From the NCBI GenBank assembly GCA_024282035.1, contig JAMWZR010000008.1:29156-93155 (forward strand): 64,000 bases of DNA, in the 5' to 3' direction. Positions 30,964 to 39,520 of the stretch are shown piece by piece; positions within the stretch are counted from its first letter, which is position 1, and each line of letters opens with the position of its first letter. The translations under genes and the position numbers were made by a program. The notes below the pieces were generated by a model, which worked only from the letters and a program-made list of their open reading frames with translations, was not told where the DNA came from and ran no database searches. This DNA comes from Nitrosomonas sp. Lineage in GTDB: Bacteria > Pseudomonadota > Gammaproteobacteria > Burkholderiales > Nitrosomonadaceae.

Positions 30964-31075
30964 CGGGGACAAATGACATCTATTTCCCCATAATCCCCTT
31001 TGATAAAATATTTTATCGCTAATTGAAGTAGATAGCGGTGAATTGCATGACTGTGTTTTGTTGTCGTATTGGCGT
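30964..31075. promoter_or_regulatory. Upstream module with inverted repeat, copy 2 (before copper oxidase pair)
   Basis: GGGGACAAATGACATCTATTT (from about 30965) followed by the perfect 16-base palindrome GATAAAATATTTTATC (31002-31017), then TAGATAGCGG and TGTTTTGTTGTCG. The order and sequence match the block at 30026-30169, so the regulator gene and the oxidase genes appear to share an upstream region by duplication. It is the natural place for the oxidase promoter and an operator. Confidence 0.5.
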
Positions 31076-31184
31076 GAATCGCGGATTTCGGAATGACAAT
31101 TACTGACAGTTGTCGAGGAGGGTTTCGAATGTTTACCGTATTCCGCCAGTTATGTTTTATTACATTTATGGAGGGGTGTTAAAA

Positions 31185-32186
31185 ATGCTGTTTCAATCAA
31201 ACCAGTTGCCTGGTGCACTAGAACACGAAGAAGGTTCTAGCGCTGCGCAACCAGTAATGAACCAGCCTTCTCTGAAGCAAAAGCTTCTGAGGCTTGGTAT
31301 GGGTGCGATGGTGTCTTTCCTGATGGTTCAAAGCTGTTTCGCTGCTCAACACGTCATTTCACTGACTGCAGAAGAGACACGTGATGATGGTTTCGGTAAC
31401 AAATTGCTGGCTTACAAAATGGTGAGCCATCATATTGATGGTCATAATGTAACCGACCGCTACAGCCCAGACGCAACGATTCCAGGGCCGACGATCGAGC
31501 TGACTGAAGGCGACAAAGTCAAAATATCCATTTTCAATGCGATACCTAATAACAATGTTGCGGTAGCTGGTATCAGCAAACAGGTCAGTATTCACGTGCA
31601 TGGCGTTCACTACAATATTTTGAGTGATGGTACGTTGAAAGTGATCAACCAAGTCGATGACGAAGGTGCAGGTGCTGGCCTAGTACAAACTTATTCTGTA
31701 TATGAATATGAATGGGATGTTGCACCCGGAACAGCAGGTACATGGGCATATCATGATCACAATTTTGAAACCCATAACGGTTCAGAACACAGAGGTTTAT
31801 TCGGTGCCATCATTGTCAACCCTGTTGGTGGCCCAACTTTTGCCAGGGAATATGTGCTGTATTTAGGTGACGATGCATTCTGGGGTATGGAAATCGTTGG
31901 TCATACCAAGAAGCAAACCAAACATGGCCCGAATCCTACCTTATCTGCCAAAGCAGGAACTCGAGTACGTTTCCATCTGATTGCCTTGGGAACAGACATT
32001 CACACATTCAGACTGAATGGCTATCAATGGTTTGATCCAGGTACAAACAATCTTATCAGTCAAGTTGCGATTGGTCCGCTCGAAAAGCATGTGTTCAGCG
32101 TGAAGGCACTGCAAGATGCGCAGTATGTCGATACAAACCTGACAAACAGGCTGCTGGGTATGAGAGGTAAATTCGATGTTCAATAA
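31185..32186 (+). CDS. Two-domain multicopper-oxidase-like protein lacking C-terminal copper ligands
   Basis: 333-residue exported protein. The ATG at 31185 has a strong ribosome site (GGAGGGG, 8 bases ahead); a 30-residue N-region precedes a signal peptide (about 31-53, ending SCFA). Two cupredoxin domains follow. Domain 1 keeps both N-terminal multicopper-oxidase His pairs: H137/H139 (IHVHG) and H190/H192 (YHDH). In domain 2 the equivalents are lost: of HxxHxH only H273 remains (IHTFRLN), and the HCHxxxH site reads V315-D316-T317 and N321, although the axial Met (M326) position is kept. Alone it should build neither a type 1 nor a full trinuclear site. The next gene has the reverse pattern, so the two proteins may form one enzyme. 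Known two-domain oxidases form the trinuclear site between subunits. Confidence 0.85.
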   Translation: MLFQSNQLPGALEHEEGSSAAQPVMNQPSLKQKLLRLGMGAMVSFLMVQSCFAAQHVISLTAEETRDDGFGNKLLAYKMVSHHIDGHNVTDRYSPDATIPGPTIELTEGDKVKISIFNAIPNNNVAVAGISKQVSIHVHGVHYNILSDGTLKVINQVDDEGAGAGLVQTYSVYEYEWDVAPGTAGTWAYHDHNFETHNGSEHRGLFGAIIVNPVGGPTFAREYVLYLGDDAFWGMEIVGHTKKQTKHGPNPTLSAKAGTRVRFHLIALGTDIHTFRLNGYQWFDPGTNNLISQVAIGPLEKHVFSVKALQDAQYVDTNLTNRLLGMRGKFDVQ

Positions 32187-32223
32187 AATAGAGAACAAGC
32201 ACCTAATTGATAAGGATAGTGCA

Positions 32224-34986
32224 ATGAACAATAAGAATTCATCGGGTACCAGAAAACAGGCACTAATGATCCTGTTTTTTGTCGCTACATTTTTGACCTC
32301 TGCGATAGCATTTGCTGCGGTTCATAGTTTTAATCTGACTGCTACAACATTGCCAAATGGTCAATTGGCTTATGCATTGGGAGCGAATGAGGCCGTTATT
32401 CCCGGACCGGCGCTGTTTGTAAAGGAAGGCGATACCCTCAAGGTTTCGCTGAAAAACGATACCAGTGCCGCTGTTAGTTTCAAGGTTCCAGGTTTGTCTG
32501 TAGCAAATCCTGCTAAGGTTAATCCGGGTCAAACCAAAAATTTTACGGTACAAGCCAGCAAGGCAGGTACCTATGTTTATCATGGCGACATGAACGGTAA
32601 GGAATTGCTGGGATTGTTTGGTGCGCTGGTGGTGGATAAAGCCACGGGGCCAGTAGATCGCTATGTAGAAGACAATGGTAAAATCGTTTCTGTGAGCAGA
32701 AATAATATCGACAAACAGTTCGTTCTGTTCATGGTCGGATCTACTTTTTGGGGTACGGAAGTCGCTGCGGACGGCACGCAAAAACCACTGTGGGCCAATC
32801 CTCATCCCGGTGCAGTTGAAAACGACATCGTGCGTTTCCACATTCTGTCGATTGGCCCCGGCCATACCTTCCACTTGCATGCTCATCGCTGGTTGAAGAA
32901 AGACACACAGGAAGTGATCGATACCAAATTGCTGGCTGAAGGTACGGATACGCATTCATTTACCATCAAAGCCGGAACAGGTGTTGGTGCAGGTGCTTGG
33001 CAGTATCATTGTCATCTGATTGCGCACATGGAAGCAGGCATGCATGGCAACTTCAAGGTGGAAGCTTTGGGAGGAACTGGAACCAGTGTCGTAGGTGCAT
33101 CGCCTTACGGCAGGATTTTGCTGGGGCCGAAAGATGAGCCTGGCTTGGTGACCTTTGAAGTGAGTGACGAGCCTGCAAGCTGGTTTAGAAGCGCACGTGG
33201 CGATGCCATCGTGGAACTGAGCAAGCCAAGTGCTACCGGCTCACCACTCCAAGGTGCAGACATCAAGACCAAGTCTCTGGATGTGATTGTTCCCGGCAGC
33301 AGTGTGAATTTCATCATGTCGGACACCAATGGCGTGCATACCATCAGTTCCCTGTTATGGCCAAGCGGGGCTGAACACATGCCCTATGATCAAAGCAGTG
33401 CATACCGTGGCGGGGGATTTGTCACCTTACATACGCCAGGGCTGTATGTCTTTACCTGTAAGGTTCATCCGTACATGTTTGGTGCCGTGATTGTCGACGA
33501 CCCTGCTACTGAAGGTCTTGATTTGGGTAATCCTGCCAGAAACTTCACAATCGATCTGGTTACCGGCATCAAAGATTTGCCAACCAGCAGCGATTTGGCA
33601 GTGCGTTTGCTGAAAACTTTCTTTATTGCCACAGCACCTGATAACTGGCAAGACTACTCATCGGGATTGTGGAATGTCAGATTCCCGACTTTACCAGTGA
33701 GAATTTCCGGTGCGCCATTTGGAAATGTTCAAGATGGAGGGTTGGCTGCACCACTGTCGATTTTGAATGTTAACAATCAAGCTTTGACTGTTGGAGCTGC
33801 TCCAGCAACACCTGGTGTTGGTGAGGTGTGGGTCAATACCCAGTTTGAAAAAACTGCCGGAAAATACAAACCCGGAACCTCGACTGTTGTGGATACCACC
33901 ACATGGAAAGTTAAACGTAAGGTTGCGTTGCCGCAAATCAACAACAACAATCCGCACAATATGTGGTCAAGCCGTGACCAGTCGGTGATTTACCAGACAC
34001 AGTGGTTTGATAACAAGTTCTCGATGATCGACCGTGAAACGGGCTCGCTGATCAAGAACATTACCGTGGGTTATTCACCTTCGCACGTGGTGACTTTGCC
34101 AACCAATGATGACATTACTATTGCTGTCAACGGTGAGAACGGTGTCATGGTCATTCCGGCAGGCACGACGAATGTCACCAAAATGATGCCAACACAGGCA
34201 CAAGGCCATATTTCTGCCAATCCGCATGGTCACTGGATCAGTGCTGATGGTAAGAAAATCGTGACGCCAAACATCAATACCGATGATATCGGTATCTATG
34301 GTGCCAACGGTGGTATCCAGGCACGGACACCAACCGGGAACAATGCACCAGGCGCGCATCCGATCGCGATCGGTATGATGCCGGATTCCAGCAAGATTTA
34401 TGCGGCGAATCTGTTGCACCATTCCATGACCGTTTTGAACGGAAATAATGGTGCACTTTTGAAAACTATTAACCTGATTGCAGATTACAACCCCATCGAT
34501 GGTACCTTTGCTGATAATGATGCAAATGGCGAAATTGCAGTAGGAGTATTGCCAATCCAGTCACCAGTATCTCCAGATGGCAAAGCAGTTGTTGTTGCCG
34601 CAACAGGTGGTCAGATCGTCATCATTGATACAGCTACAGATGAAATCGTCAAGATGCTGCCTTGCGACCCAGGTTGTCATGGCGCCAACTTTGGTGCAAA
34701 AGCTGGCGGCGGGTATTACGCTTATGTCACGACGAAATTTGGTAACAGACTGACTGTGGTTGATATCGATCCAGATAATAATGGCAATATCAGTGATGCA
34801 GCTATCGCGGGTTATGTCTCTTTGGTTGATGATGTCAATACGGCCAAGGATGATAACGTCAGCGGTTTACCTGGTTTTGGTGGCCAGGGTGTGCTGGCTG
34901 TGCCTAACGTTTATAACGGCTGGGTACAAAATGTTCCTGAAATTTGGGCGCTTACCGATAAACAAAGAAGTCCAATTGGAAAGTAA
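32224..34986 (+). CDS. Multicopper-oxidase-like protein fused to a third cupredoxin domain and a beta-propeller
   Basis: 920 residues from the ATG at 32224 (an ATG at 32176 would overlap the previous gene by 11 bases). A signal peptide covers about 10-31. Cupredoxin domain 1 lacks the N-terminal ligands: the HxH pair is K87/P89, and the second pair keeps only H120 (YHGD). Domain 2 is complete: H214, H217, H219 (HTFHLH) and H262-C263-H264, H268, M273 (HCHxxxHxxxxM), giving type 1 copper and half a trinuclear site. A third cupredoxin domain (about 305-425) has its own type 1 set: H372, C412, H415, M418 (CKVHPYM). Residues about 535-905 form a YVTN-like propeller with several His motifs (NPHN, NPHGHW, GAHP, LLHHS, CHG). 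It lies 37 bases after its partner and is followed by a strong terminator. The substrate is unknown; periplasmic location is inferred. Confidence 0.87.
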   Translation: MNNKNSSGTRKQALMILFFVATFLTSAIAFAAVHSFNLTATTLPNGQLAYALGANEAVIPGPALFVKEGDTLKVSLKNDTSAAVSFKVPGLSVANPAKVNPGQTKNFTVQASKAGTYVYHGDMNGKELLGLFGALVVDKATGPVDRYVEDNGKIVSVSRNNIDKQFVLFMVGSTFWGTEVAADGTQKPLWANPHPGAVENDIVRFHILSIGPGHTFHLHAHRWLKKDTQEVIDTKLLAEGTDTHSFTIKAGTGVGAGAWQYHCHLIAHMEAGMHGNFKVEALGGTGTSVVGASPYGRILLGPKDEPGLVTFEVSDEPASWFRSARGDAIVELSKPSATGSPLQGADIKTKSLDVIVPGSSVNFIMSDTNGVHTISSLLWPSGAEHMPYDQSSAYRGGGFVTLHTPGLYVFTCKVHPYMFGAVIVDDPATEGLDLGNPARNFTIDLVTGIKDLPTSSDLAVRLLKTFFIATAPDNWQDYSSGLWNVRFPTLPVRISGAPFGNVQDGGLAAPLSILNVNNQALTVGAAPATPGVGEVWVNTQFEKTAGKYKPGTSTVVDTTTWKVKRKVALPQINNNNPHNMWSSRDQSVIYQTQWFDNKFSMIDRETGSLIKNITVGYSPSHVVTLPTNDDITIAVNGENGVMVIPAGTTNVTKMMPTQAQGHISANPHGHWISADGKKIVTPNINTDDIGIYGANGGIQARTPTGNNAPGAHPIAIGMMPDSSKIYAANLLHHSMTVLNGNNGALLKTINLIADYNPIDGTFADNDANGEIAVGVLPIQSPVSPDGKAVVVAATGGQIVIIDTATDEIVKMLPCDPGCHGANFGAKAGGGYYAYVTTKFGNRLTVVDIDPDNNGNISDAAIAGYVSLVDDVNTAKDDNVSGLPGFGGQGVLAVPNVYNGWVQNVPEIWALTDKQRSPIGK

Positions 34987-35029
34987 TCATTTGATTTTTA
35001 AGTAACGGAAGTGTAGTTTCCGAGGTGTT

Positions 35030-35063
35030 CGGCTACCAGTTTTACTGGTAGCCGTTTTTTTTT
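35030..35063 (+). terminator. Intrinsic terminator of the copper oxidase operon
   Basis: Perfect 10-base arms CGGCTACCAG (35030-35039) and CTGGTAGCCG (35045-35054) with a TTTTA loop, followed by nine T residues. It lies 43 bases after the stop of the long copper protein. Confidence 0.9.
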
Positions 35064-35200
35064 GTGATAGCCATTATTGGACACCCATCGCATTGTTTAC
35101 AGTGTTCAGTAAAAGATTCTCAATGCAGTGAATAGTTTGACTTGTGCGATGAGGCAGAGTGAGACCATCAAACCATTTCAGTTCCTGAAAAAACCGATGG

Positions 35201-35284
35201 TCATTTTTTGAATTTCTGCGCAATGATGAAACCGGAAATCAGTGCAATGACAGAATAAATGGTGATATCGAAAAGATCGTTCAT
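35201..35284 (-). CDS. Putative 27-residue single-pass membrane peptide
   Basis: ATG at 35284 to TGA at 35201 encodes 27 residues: an acidic N-terminus (MNDLFD), one hydrophobic helix (ITIYSVIALISGFIIA) and a basic end (QKFKK). This layout is typical of small membrane subunits. An AGGA lies about 10 bases upstream of the ATG. No homologue is recognised, and the gene is too short to be certain. It is convergent with the copper oxidase operon and precedes nothing obvious on its own strand. Confidence 0.4.
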   Translation of the reverse strand: MNDLFDITIYSVIALISGFIIAQKFKK

Positions 35285-35371
35285 ATGTGAAGTATCCTAT
35301 AGGGTAATGAGTAGTTGGATGCGCATACCCATGGCTGGTTTTGATCAAGGGATCCTTGCGCTATCGGTATG

Positions 35372-35878
35372 TTACAGGCTTTGCACCAAGTAAGGAGAAT
35401 TTAGCGAATGAATGATGATTTCTCTGATGATGTGTACATGGTAACTTGATCGGTAAGGAAACCGGAGGAGTTTGAATCCAGCTGTTTTGCAAGCCCTTTC
35501 AATAAATTTGTCTCTTGCACGGGCTTCACGTTGAATATGATCATGATCATCCAATTCAATTACAGCAACGATCGCAAGTGTATGTTTTTCGCACAGTATA
35601 TAGTCAAAATGCTTCGGTGAATGTCTGTGCAGCGCTGCACTACAGCTTTGCAGTTCAAAGATTTCACCGGGTGTGAGTACATCGGTAATGCGTACCTTGG
35701 CAATGATTTCATAACCTCGGGGGAGTGATTCGTTGAGAATTCCGAGGAAATTGTGCTCGGAATGAGAGAGCATTTCTTCCATGGATTGATAGCGGCAGTT
35801 TTTTCTTCTTTTGTTCGATCTGAGCAACGTGATTGTCTTGGCAAAAATTCCACTAAGTTTCATGAGGACCTGATTCAA
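35372..35878 (-). CDS. DUF2726 domain protein
   Basis: 168-residue soluble protein. The C-terminal two thirds (about 45-155) fits the DUF2726 family, whose fold is related to restriction-endonuclease-like nucleases: a strand-rich core with DYILCEKHTLAIVAVIELDDHDH and a following basic helix (ARARDKFIERACKTAGF). The Asp/Glu residues could form a PD-(D/E)xK-like site, but activity is not established. The N-terminus is basic (LLRSNKRRKN). It stands alone between the copper operon and an acyltransferase gene. Confidence 0.7.
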   Translation of the reverse strand: MNQVLMKLSGIFAKTITLLRSNKRRKNCRYQSMEEMLSHSEHNFLGILNESLPRGYEIIAKVRITDVLTPGEIFELQSCSAALHRHSPKHFDYILCEKHTLAIVAVIELDDHDHIQREARARDKFIERACKTAGFKLLRFPYRSSYHVHIIREIIIHSLNSPYLVQSL

Positions 35879-36067
35879 GGATAAAAATATAGGTTGGTAT
35901 CGGCACTTCGAATTGAATTTTAAATTTTGTTAGCCCCAGCGTTTCGCAATCAACAAACAAAGGTTCGGCAGTAACTTAGAATCCTGGTTAGTAGAATTTG
36001 ACCGATGCAGTATTCTGGACCATCATGGTCAGCATCAACGCAATACCAGACAAGGTGGATTAAAGTG

Positions 36068-37120
36068 ATGGTGCATGGTATCGGTCATGGCAGGGTTAAC
36101 GAGTTGGATTTGTTAAGATTTCTTGCTGCGTTGACAGTTGTTTTTCATCATTATTCGCTGAATGGTTTTGCGATAAATTTCCAGACCATCTCACCCTATC
36201 CGCTACTATCTTCTATATTTAGATATGGTTATCTGGGAGTCGACCTATTTTTCATGATTAGCGGATTTGTCATTTTGATGACTGCCGCTAGTGGAGACCT
36301 GAGACATTTTGTTTTGTCCAGGTTGGTTCGTCTTTATCCTGCATTCTGGGCGTGTTGTACTATTTCGTTTGTGGTTATTCTGACAATGGGATCATCGGAA
36401 TACTCGGCGACTTTTGGTCAGTACCTTGTCAATATGACGATGTTGAGTGGTTTTATAGGAGTGGAATCAATTGATAGCGTATATTGGTCCTTGTTTATAG
36501 AGCTTAAGTTTTACGCCTTGGTGGCAATCATTCTACTATTGGGCAGGATTCAACAAATCGAAACGATATTCATGATCTGGCTGGCTATCACCATAGCATT
36601 AATGATTTATCCAGTTTGGTACTTCAAAATTGCACTTCTGGATGGTTATTCCGCCAATTTCATAGCTGGTGCAACATTTTTCTTCATGTGGTCCAAGGGA
36701 ATCACTTGGAGACGTTGTTTGGTGATCATTCTGGCTTGGTGTTGCGCTTTGTATCAATCAACAATCGATGTACATGAGTTTGAGATTCGTATCCGGAATG
36801 ACCTGAGTCCTTATGTCATAGCCATCATTGTCAGTTCATTTTTTGTGATCATAGGCTTGATCGCATGCAGACAAACCGGTGCGATCGGTCGAGTAAACTG
36901 GATATGGCTCGGCGCCATAACTTACCCGCTATATCTATTACATCAGGGCCTTGGTTTCATGATTTATAATGCTCTATATACCCAAATCGATCCACACATA
37001 TTATTCTGGAGCCTAGTCATTGGCATGGTATTGCTATCATTCTTGATTCATATTGCTATCGAAAAACCAATGTCAAGATCAATGAAAAATATTCTAACCA
37101 AACTGGTTGGGAAAAACTGA
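36068..37120 (+). CDS. Acyltransferase 3 family membrane protein (OafA/YrhL type)
   Basis: 350 residues from the ATG at 36068, chosen because the family starts just before NELDLLRFLAALTVVFHHYS; an ATG at 36005 adds 21 unconserved residues. About ten membrane helices are visible. The conserved His (VVFHHYS), GYLGVDLFFMISGFVI and RLYPAFW motifs mark integral-membrane O-acyltransferases, which acetylate or succinylate surface sugars. The substrate is unknown and no polysaccharide locus is nearby. Confidence 0.85.
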   Translation: MVHGIGHGRVNELDLLRFLAALTVVFHHYSLNGFAINFQTISPYPLLSSIFRYGYLGVDLFFMISGFVILMTAASGDLRHFVLSRLVRLYPAFWACCTISFVVILTMGSSEYSATFGQYLVNMTMLSGFIGVESIDSVYWSLFIELKFYALVAIILLLGRIQQIETIFMIWLAITIALMIYPVWYFKIALLDGYSANFIAGATFFFMWSKGITWRRCLVIILAWCCALYQSTIDVHEFEIRIRNDLSPYVIAIIVSSFFVIIGLIACRQTGAIGRVNWIWLGAITYPLYLLHQGLGFMIYNALYTQIDPHILFWSLVIGMVLLSFLIHIAIEKPMSRSMKNILTKLVGKN

Positions 37121-37331
37121 AGAATCAGGCTTATTGTATGACACCAGAAGATATTTAATGAGCAGAATCAGGCAATATTTGGATTAGATTCTGAAAAAAA
37201 ATGACATTGCTATGAATCTTTGAATCAGTCTTTTCTGATAGAGCGGTCAGTTATTTTATGTAATAGACTCAACAATAAAGCCAGATTAGGTTTCTGACTT
37301 TATTGTGATACAGCAGTAATTTGAGTCCGTA

Positions 37332-37613
37332 TTACTTGCGGTCGGCTCCGACTTTGAGATTGGGATTGGAACCAGTAGGGTTGTGTGGATTGATTCCTGA
37401 AGGAATCTGTAAGTTTTGCTCAGAGCTTTTTTCCTTTGCTACTTTTTCCTGATCCAGAACGTAGCCAGAATTTTTAAATTCCGGTCCGATACTTTCCATT
37501 TCGATAAACTTATGAGTTGGATGAAAAGATCGATCAAAAGCCATTGCATTACCAGCTAGCATGGTACTGCTCAAAATGATGACTGCTAATGTTGATTTTT
37601 TACTTTGAGTCAT
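37332..37613 (-). CDS. Small secreted protein of unknown function
   Basis: 93 residues with a clear signal peptide (about 1-25, STLAVIILSSTMLAGNAMA) and a mature, polar, Pro/Asn-rich part ending NPHNPTGSNPNLKVGADRK. No domain is recognised. An AGGAGA ribosome site precedes the ATG on the minus strand. It is followed upstream by another exported protein gene on the same strand. Confidence 0.65.
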   Translation of the reverse strand: MTQSKKSTLAVIILSSTMLAGNAMAFDRSFHPTHKFIEMESIGPEFKNSGYVLDQEKVAKEKSSEQNLQIPSGINPHNPTGSNPNLKVGADRK

Positions 37614-37755
37614 ATGAGTCTCCTTTTTTACGGTTCAAGAAAGTACTACCGTGTAGTTTTAACTATCTGGCAGAACGTATAGCATATTTGAGGTGGTATG
37701 GCAAACTTGAGCACCTCGTAGAGATCTTATTCAAGACAGGTATCAAGTCGCGTGA

Positions 37756-38277
37756 CTATTGTAGGGGATTAACAGCAACGCAGCGCTCGGCAATCCAGCG
37801 TGCCGTTGTTTCTGCCGATGCAGGAATGGAGTTACCGCCCACGGTACTATCGAAGTCGATATGGCCCGTGAAGCTCTCGTTGCTTGTAAATGTACCTTTT
37901 GCAGATCCGTTGCCATGAAAGTATTGGTTGGCACAACTCAGATCCAGGGAGTACTTGTTACCGTTGCGAGTTGCATTTTGTATGGTACAGCCTGAACGGT
38001 TTTCGTAAAAATATGTTGGGATATCCTGTTGTGCCATTTCTGGAGTAATACAGAGGTGAGAAGTAGCGGTGCCGTTATCGACTTTGGGTAGTTTAAATCC
38101 ATAATGTTTGGCTAATAAAGCGAGTTGCTGCATTTGTTCGGAAGGAATATGCGGCACAAGTGCCAGCAAATCAGATCTTGTGGTAACTTCCCACAGTCCG
38201 GGACGGGTAGACTGTTGTGCATGAGCCGCTGAGAGCACGAACAAACTGGCTACAACTGAGATGAGCATTTTTTGCAT
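37756..38277 (-). CDS. DUF3617 family exported protein
   Basis: 173 residues from the ATG at 38277 (an in-frame GTG lies seven codons upstream). A signal peptide (about 1-20, ending AHAQ) is followed by the DUF3617 hallmark RPGLWEVTTRSD and a CITPEMA motif, with cysteines spaced as in the family (CTIQN, LSCANQ, CVAVN). These periplasmic proteins have no assigned function. Confidence 0.8.
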   Translation of the reverse strand: MQKMLISVVASLFVLSAAHAQQSTRPGLWEVTTRSDLLALVPHIPSEQMQQLALLAKHYGFKLPKVDNGTATSHLCITPEMAQQDIPTYFYENRSGCTIQNATRNGNKYSLDLSCANQYFHGNGSAKGTFTSNESFTGHIDFDSTVGGNSIPASAETTARWIAERCVAVNPLQ

Positions 38278-38401
38278 GAATTTTAATCGCCATTTCACTA
38301 CTGTAGAGATGAGCTAGTAATTGGAACAGTCGAGCCTATATATGCTTTCAGAATTGGGAAGAAAGTGGATTTTCTATTGTATGATTTTTAAGAATCGCAG
38401 A

Positions 38402-39385
38402 TTAAAGAAATGAACCGAGAGCTTTATATAAATTAAAGCAGCTAATAGAGGTGATCAAGACACCGACCAAGATTAACAGGGTACGCGCATGGAATTTTTT
38501 GCATAGATAAGCGGCAAAGGGAGCAGCGAAAAGCCCTCCAAACACCAGGCCAATGATCAGTGGCCAAGTATCAGTTTCCATTAAAAGTGCAAAAACGGCT
38601 GCACTGGCCAAAGTCAAAAAGAATTCCGCGAAATTAACCGAACCAATAGTGGTACGAGGGTCGTTACCTGTGCCAACAAGCGTCGTGGTCACGATCGGCC
38701 CCCAACCACCACCGCCTGCTGCATCCATGAAACCACCGAAACAAGCCAGTTTGCCAACATGTTTAGGCGCATCGCGGCGAATCTGAAGCTGGCGGAATGC
38801 TTTGCTGAGAATGTAAATTCCCAGCAAAATCAGATAGCCGGATATGAAAGGTTTAAACATCGCGCTATCGATATGTGTGACCAATACAGCTCCAAGTATG
38901 CCGCCCAGCATTCCGGGTACCAGTAAACGGGTGAACAGTTGTTTATCGACATTGCCGAATTTGGCATGAGCAATTCCCGATACACCAGTGGTAAAAATCT
39001 CGGCTATATGTACGCTGGCGCTGGCCGCTGCAGGAGTTGCGCCGGACATGAGCAAAAATGTCGTAGCTGTTACGCCATAAGCCATACCGAGTGCACCATC
39101 GATTACCTGAGCCAGAAAACCCACCGCCACTGCACTCCAGAAAGTTTTGCTCTCGATCGTGTCATTGATAATTTGTACGCTATCACCCCAATCTTGCGCA
39201 AGGAAGAAGCGACCAATCAGAAAAACAATCAGTAGTATCAATACAATGACAGCAAACCAAACGGCCGCCTTCAGAAAGGGATGGGCTTCCAGATGGGAAA
39301 CAGTATCTTCAACAGGAGGGATGCCGAGTTGCTGATGTTCTTCGTTGACGGTGTTGCTGCTGAGATCGAGATTGCGGATTTTCAT
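38402..39385 (-). CDS. Sulfite exporter TauE/SafE family permease
   Basis: 327 residues from the ATG at 39385. A cytoplasmic N-terminal extension (about 1-40) precedes eight or so membrane helices. The two family repeats are visible (AQVIDGALGMAYGVTATTFLL and GGFMDAAGGGGWGPIVTTTLVG). Members export sulfite, sulfonates or related anions; the substrate here is unknown. No sulfur-metabolism gene is adjacent. Confidence 0.88.
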   Translation of the reverse strand: MKIRNLDLSSNTVNEEHQQLGIPPVEDTVSHLEAHPFLKAAVWFAVIVLILLIVFLIGRFFLAQDWGDSVQIINDTIESKTFWSAVAVGFLAQVIDGALGMAYGVTATTFLLMSGATPAAASASVHIAEIFTTGVSGIAHAKFGNVDKQLFTRLLVPGMLGGILGAVLVTHIDSAMFKPFISGYLILLGIYILSKAFRQLQIRRDAPKHVGKLACFGGFMDAAGGGGWGPIVTTTLVGTGNDPRTTIGSVNFAEFFLTLASAAVFALLMETDTWPLIIGLVFGGLFAAPFAAYLCKKFHARTLLILVGVLITSISCFNLYKALGSFL

Positions 39386-39520
39386 GAGTTTTATTTTTTT
39401 AAGTGATGCGCACCTTGGGTCGTGCCGCACTATAACCGTTTTTCAGAAATTTCTTAAATAGTATTAAGCAATACGCATATATTATTTTGGATATATGCAA
39501 CGGTATCAATTCCGCAAAAT

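Larger units (their letters stand above)
34987..35371. other. Intergenic region after the oxidase pair (385 bases)
   Basis: Holds the oxidase terminator (35030-35063) and a short minus-strand membrane-peptide frame (35201-35284). The rest shows nothing recognisable. Confidence 0.4.

Noticed and set aside
32263-32955. 230-codon minus-strand frame inside the long copper protein
   Set aside because: Antisense to conserved cupredoxin domains and without any domain of its own.
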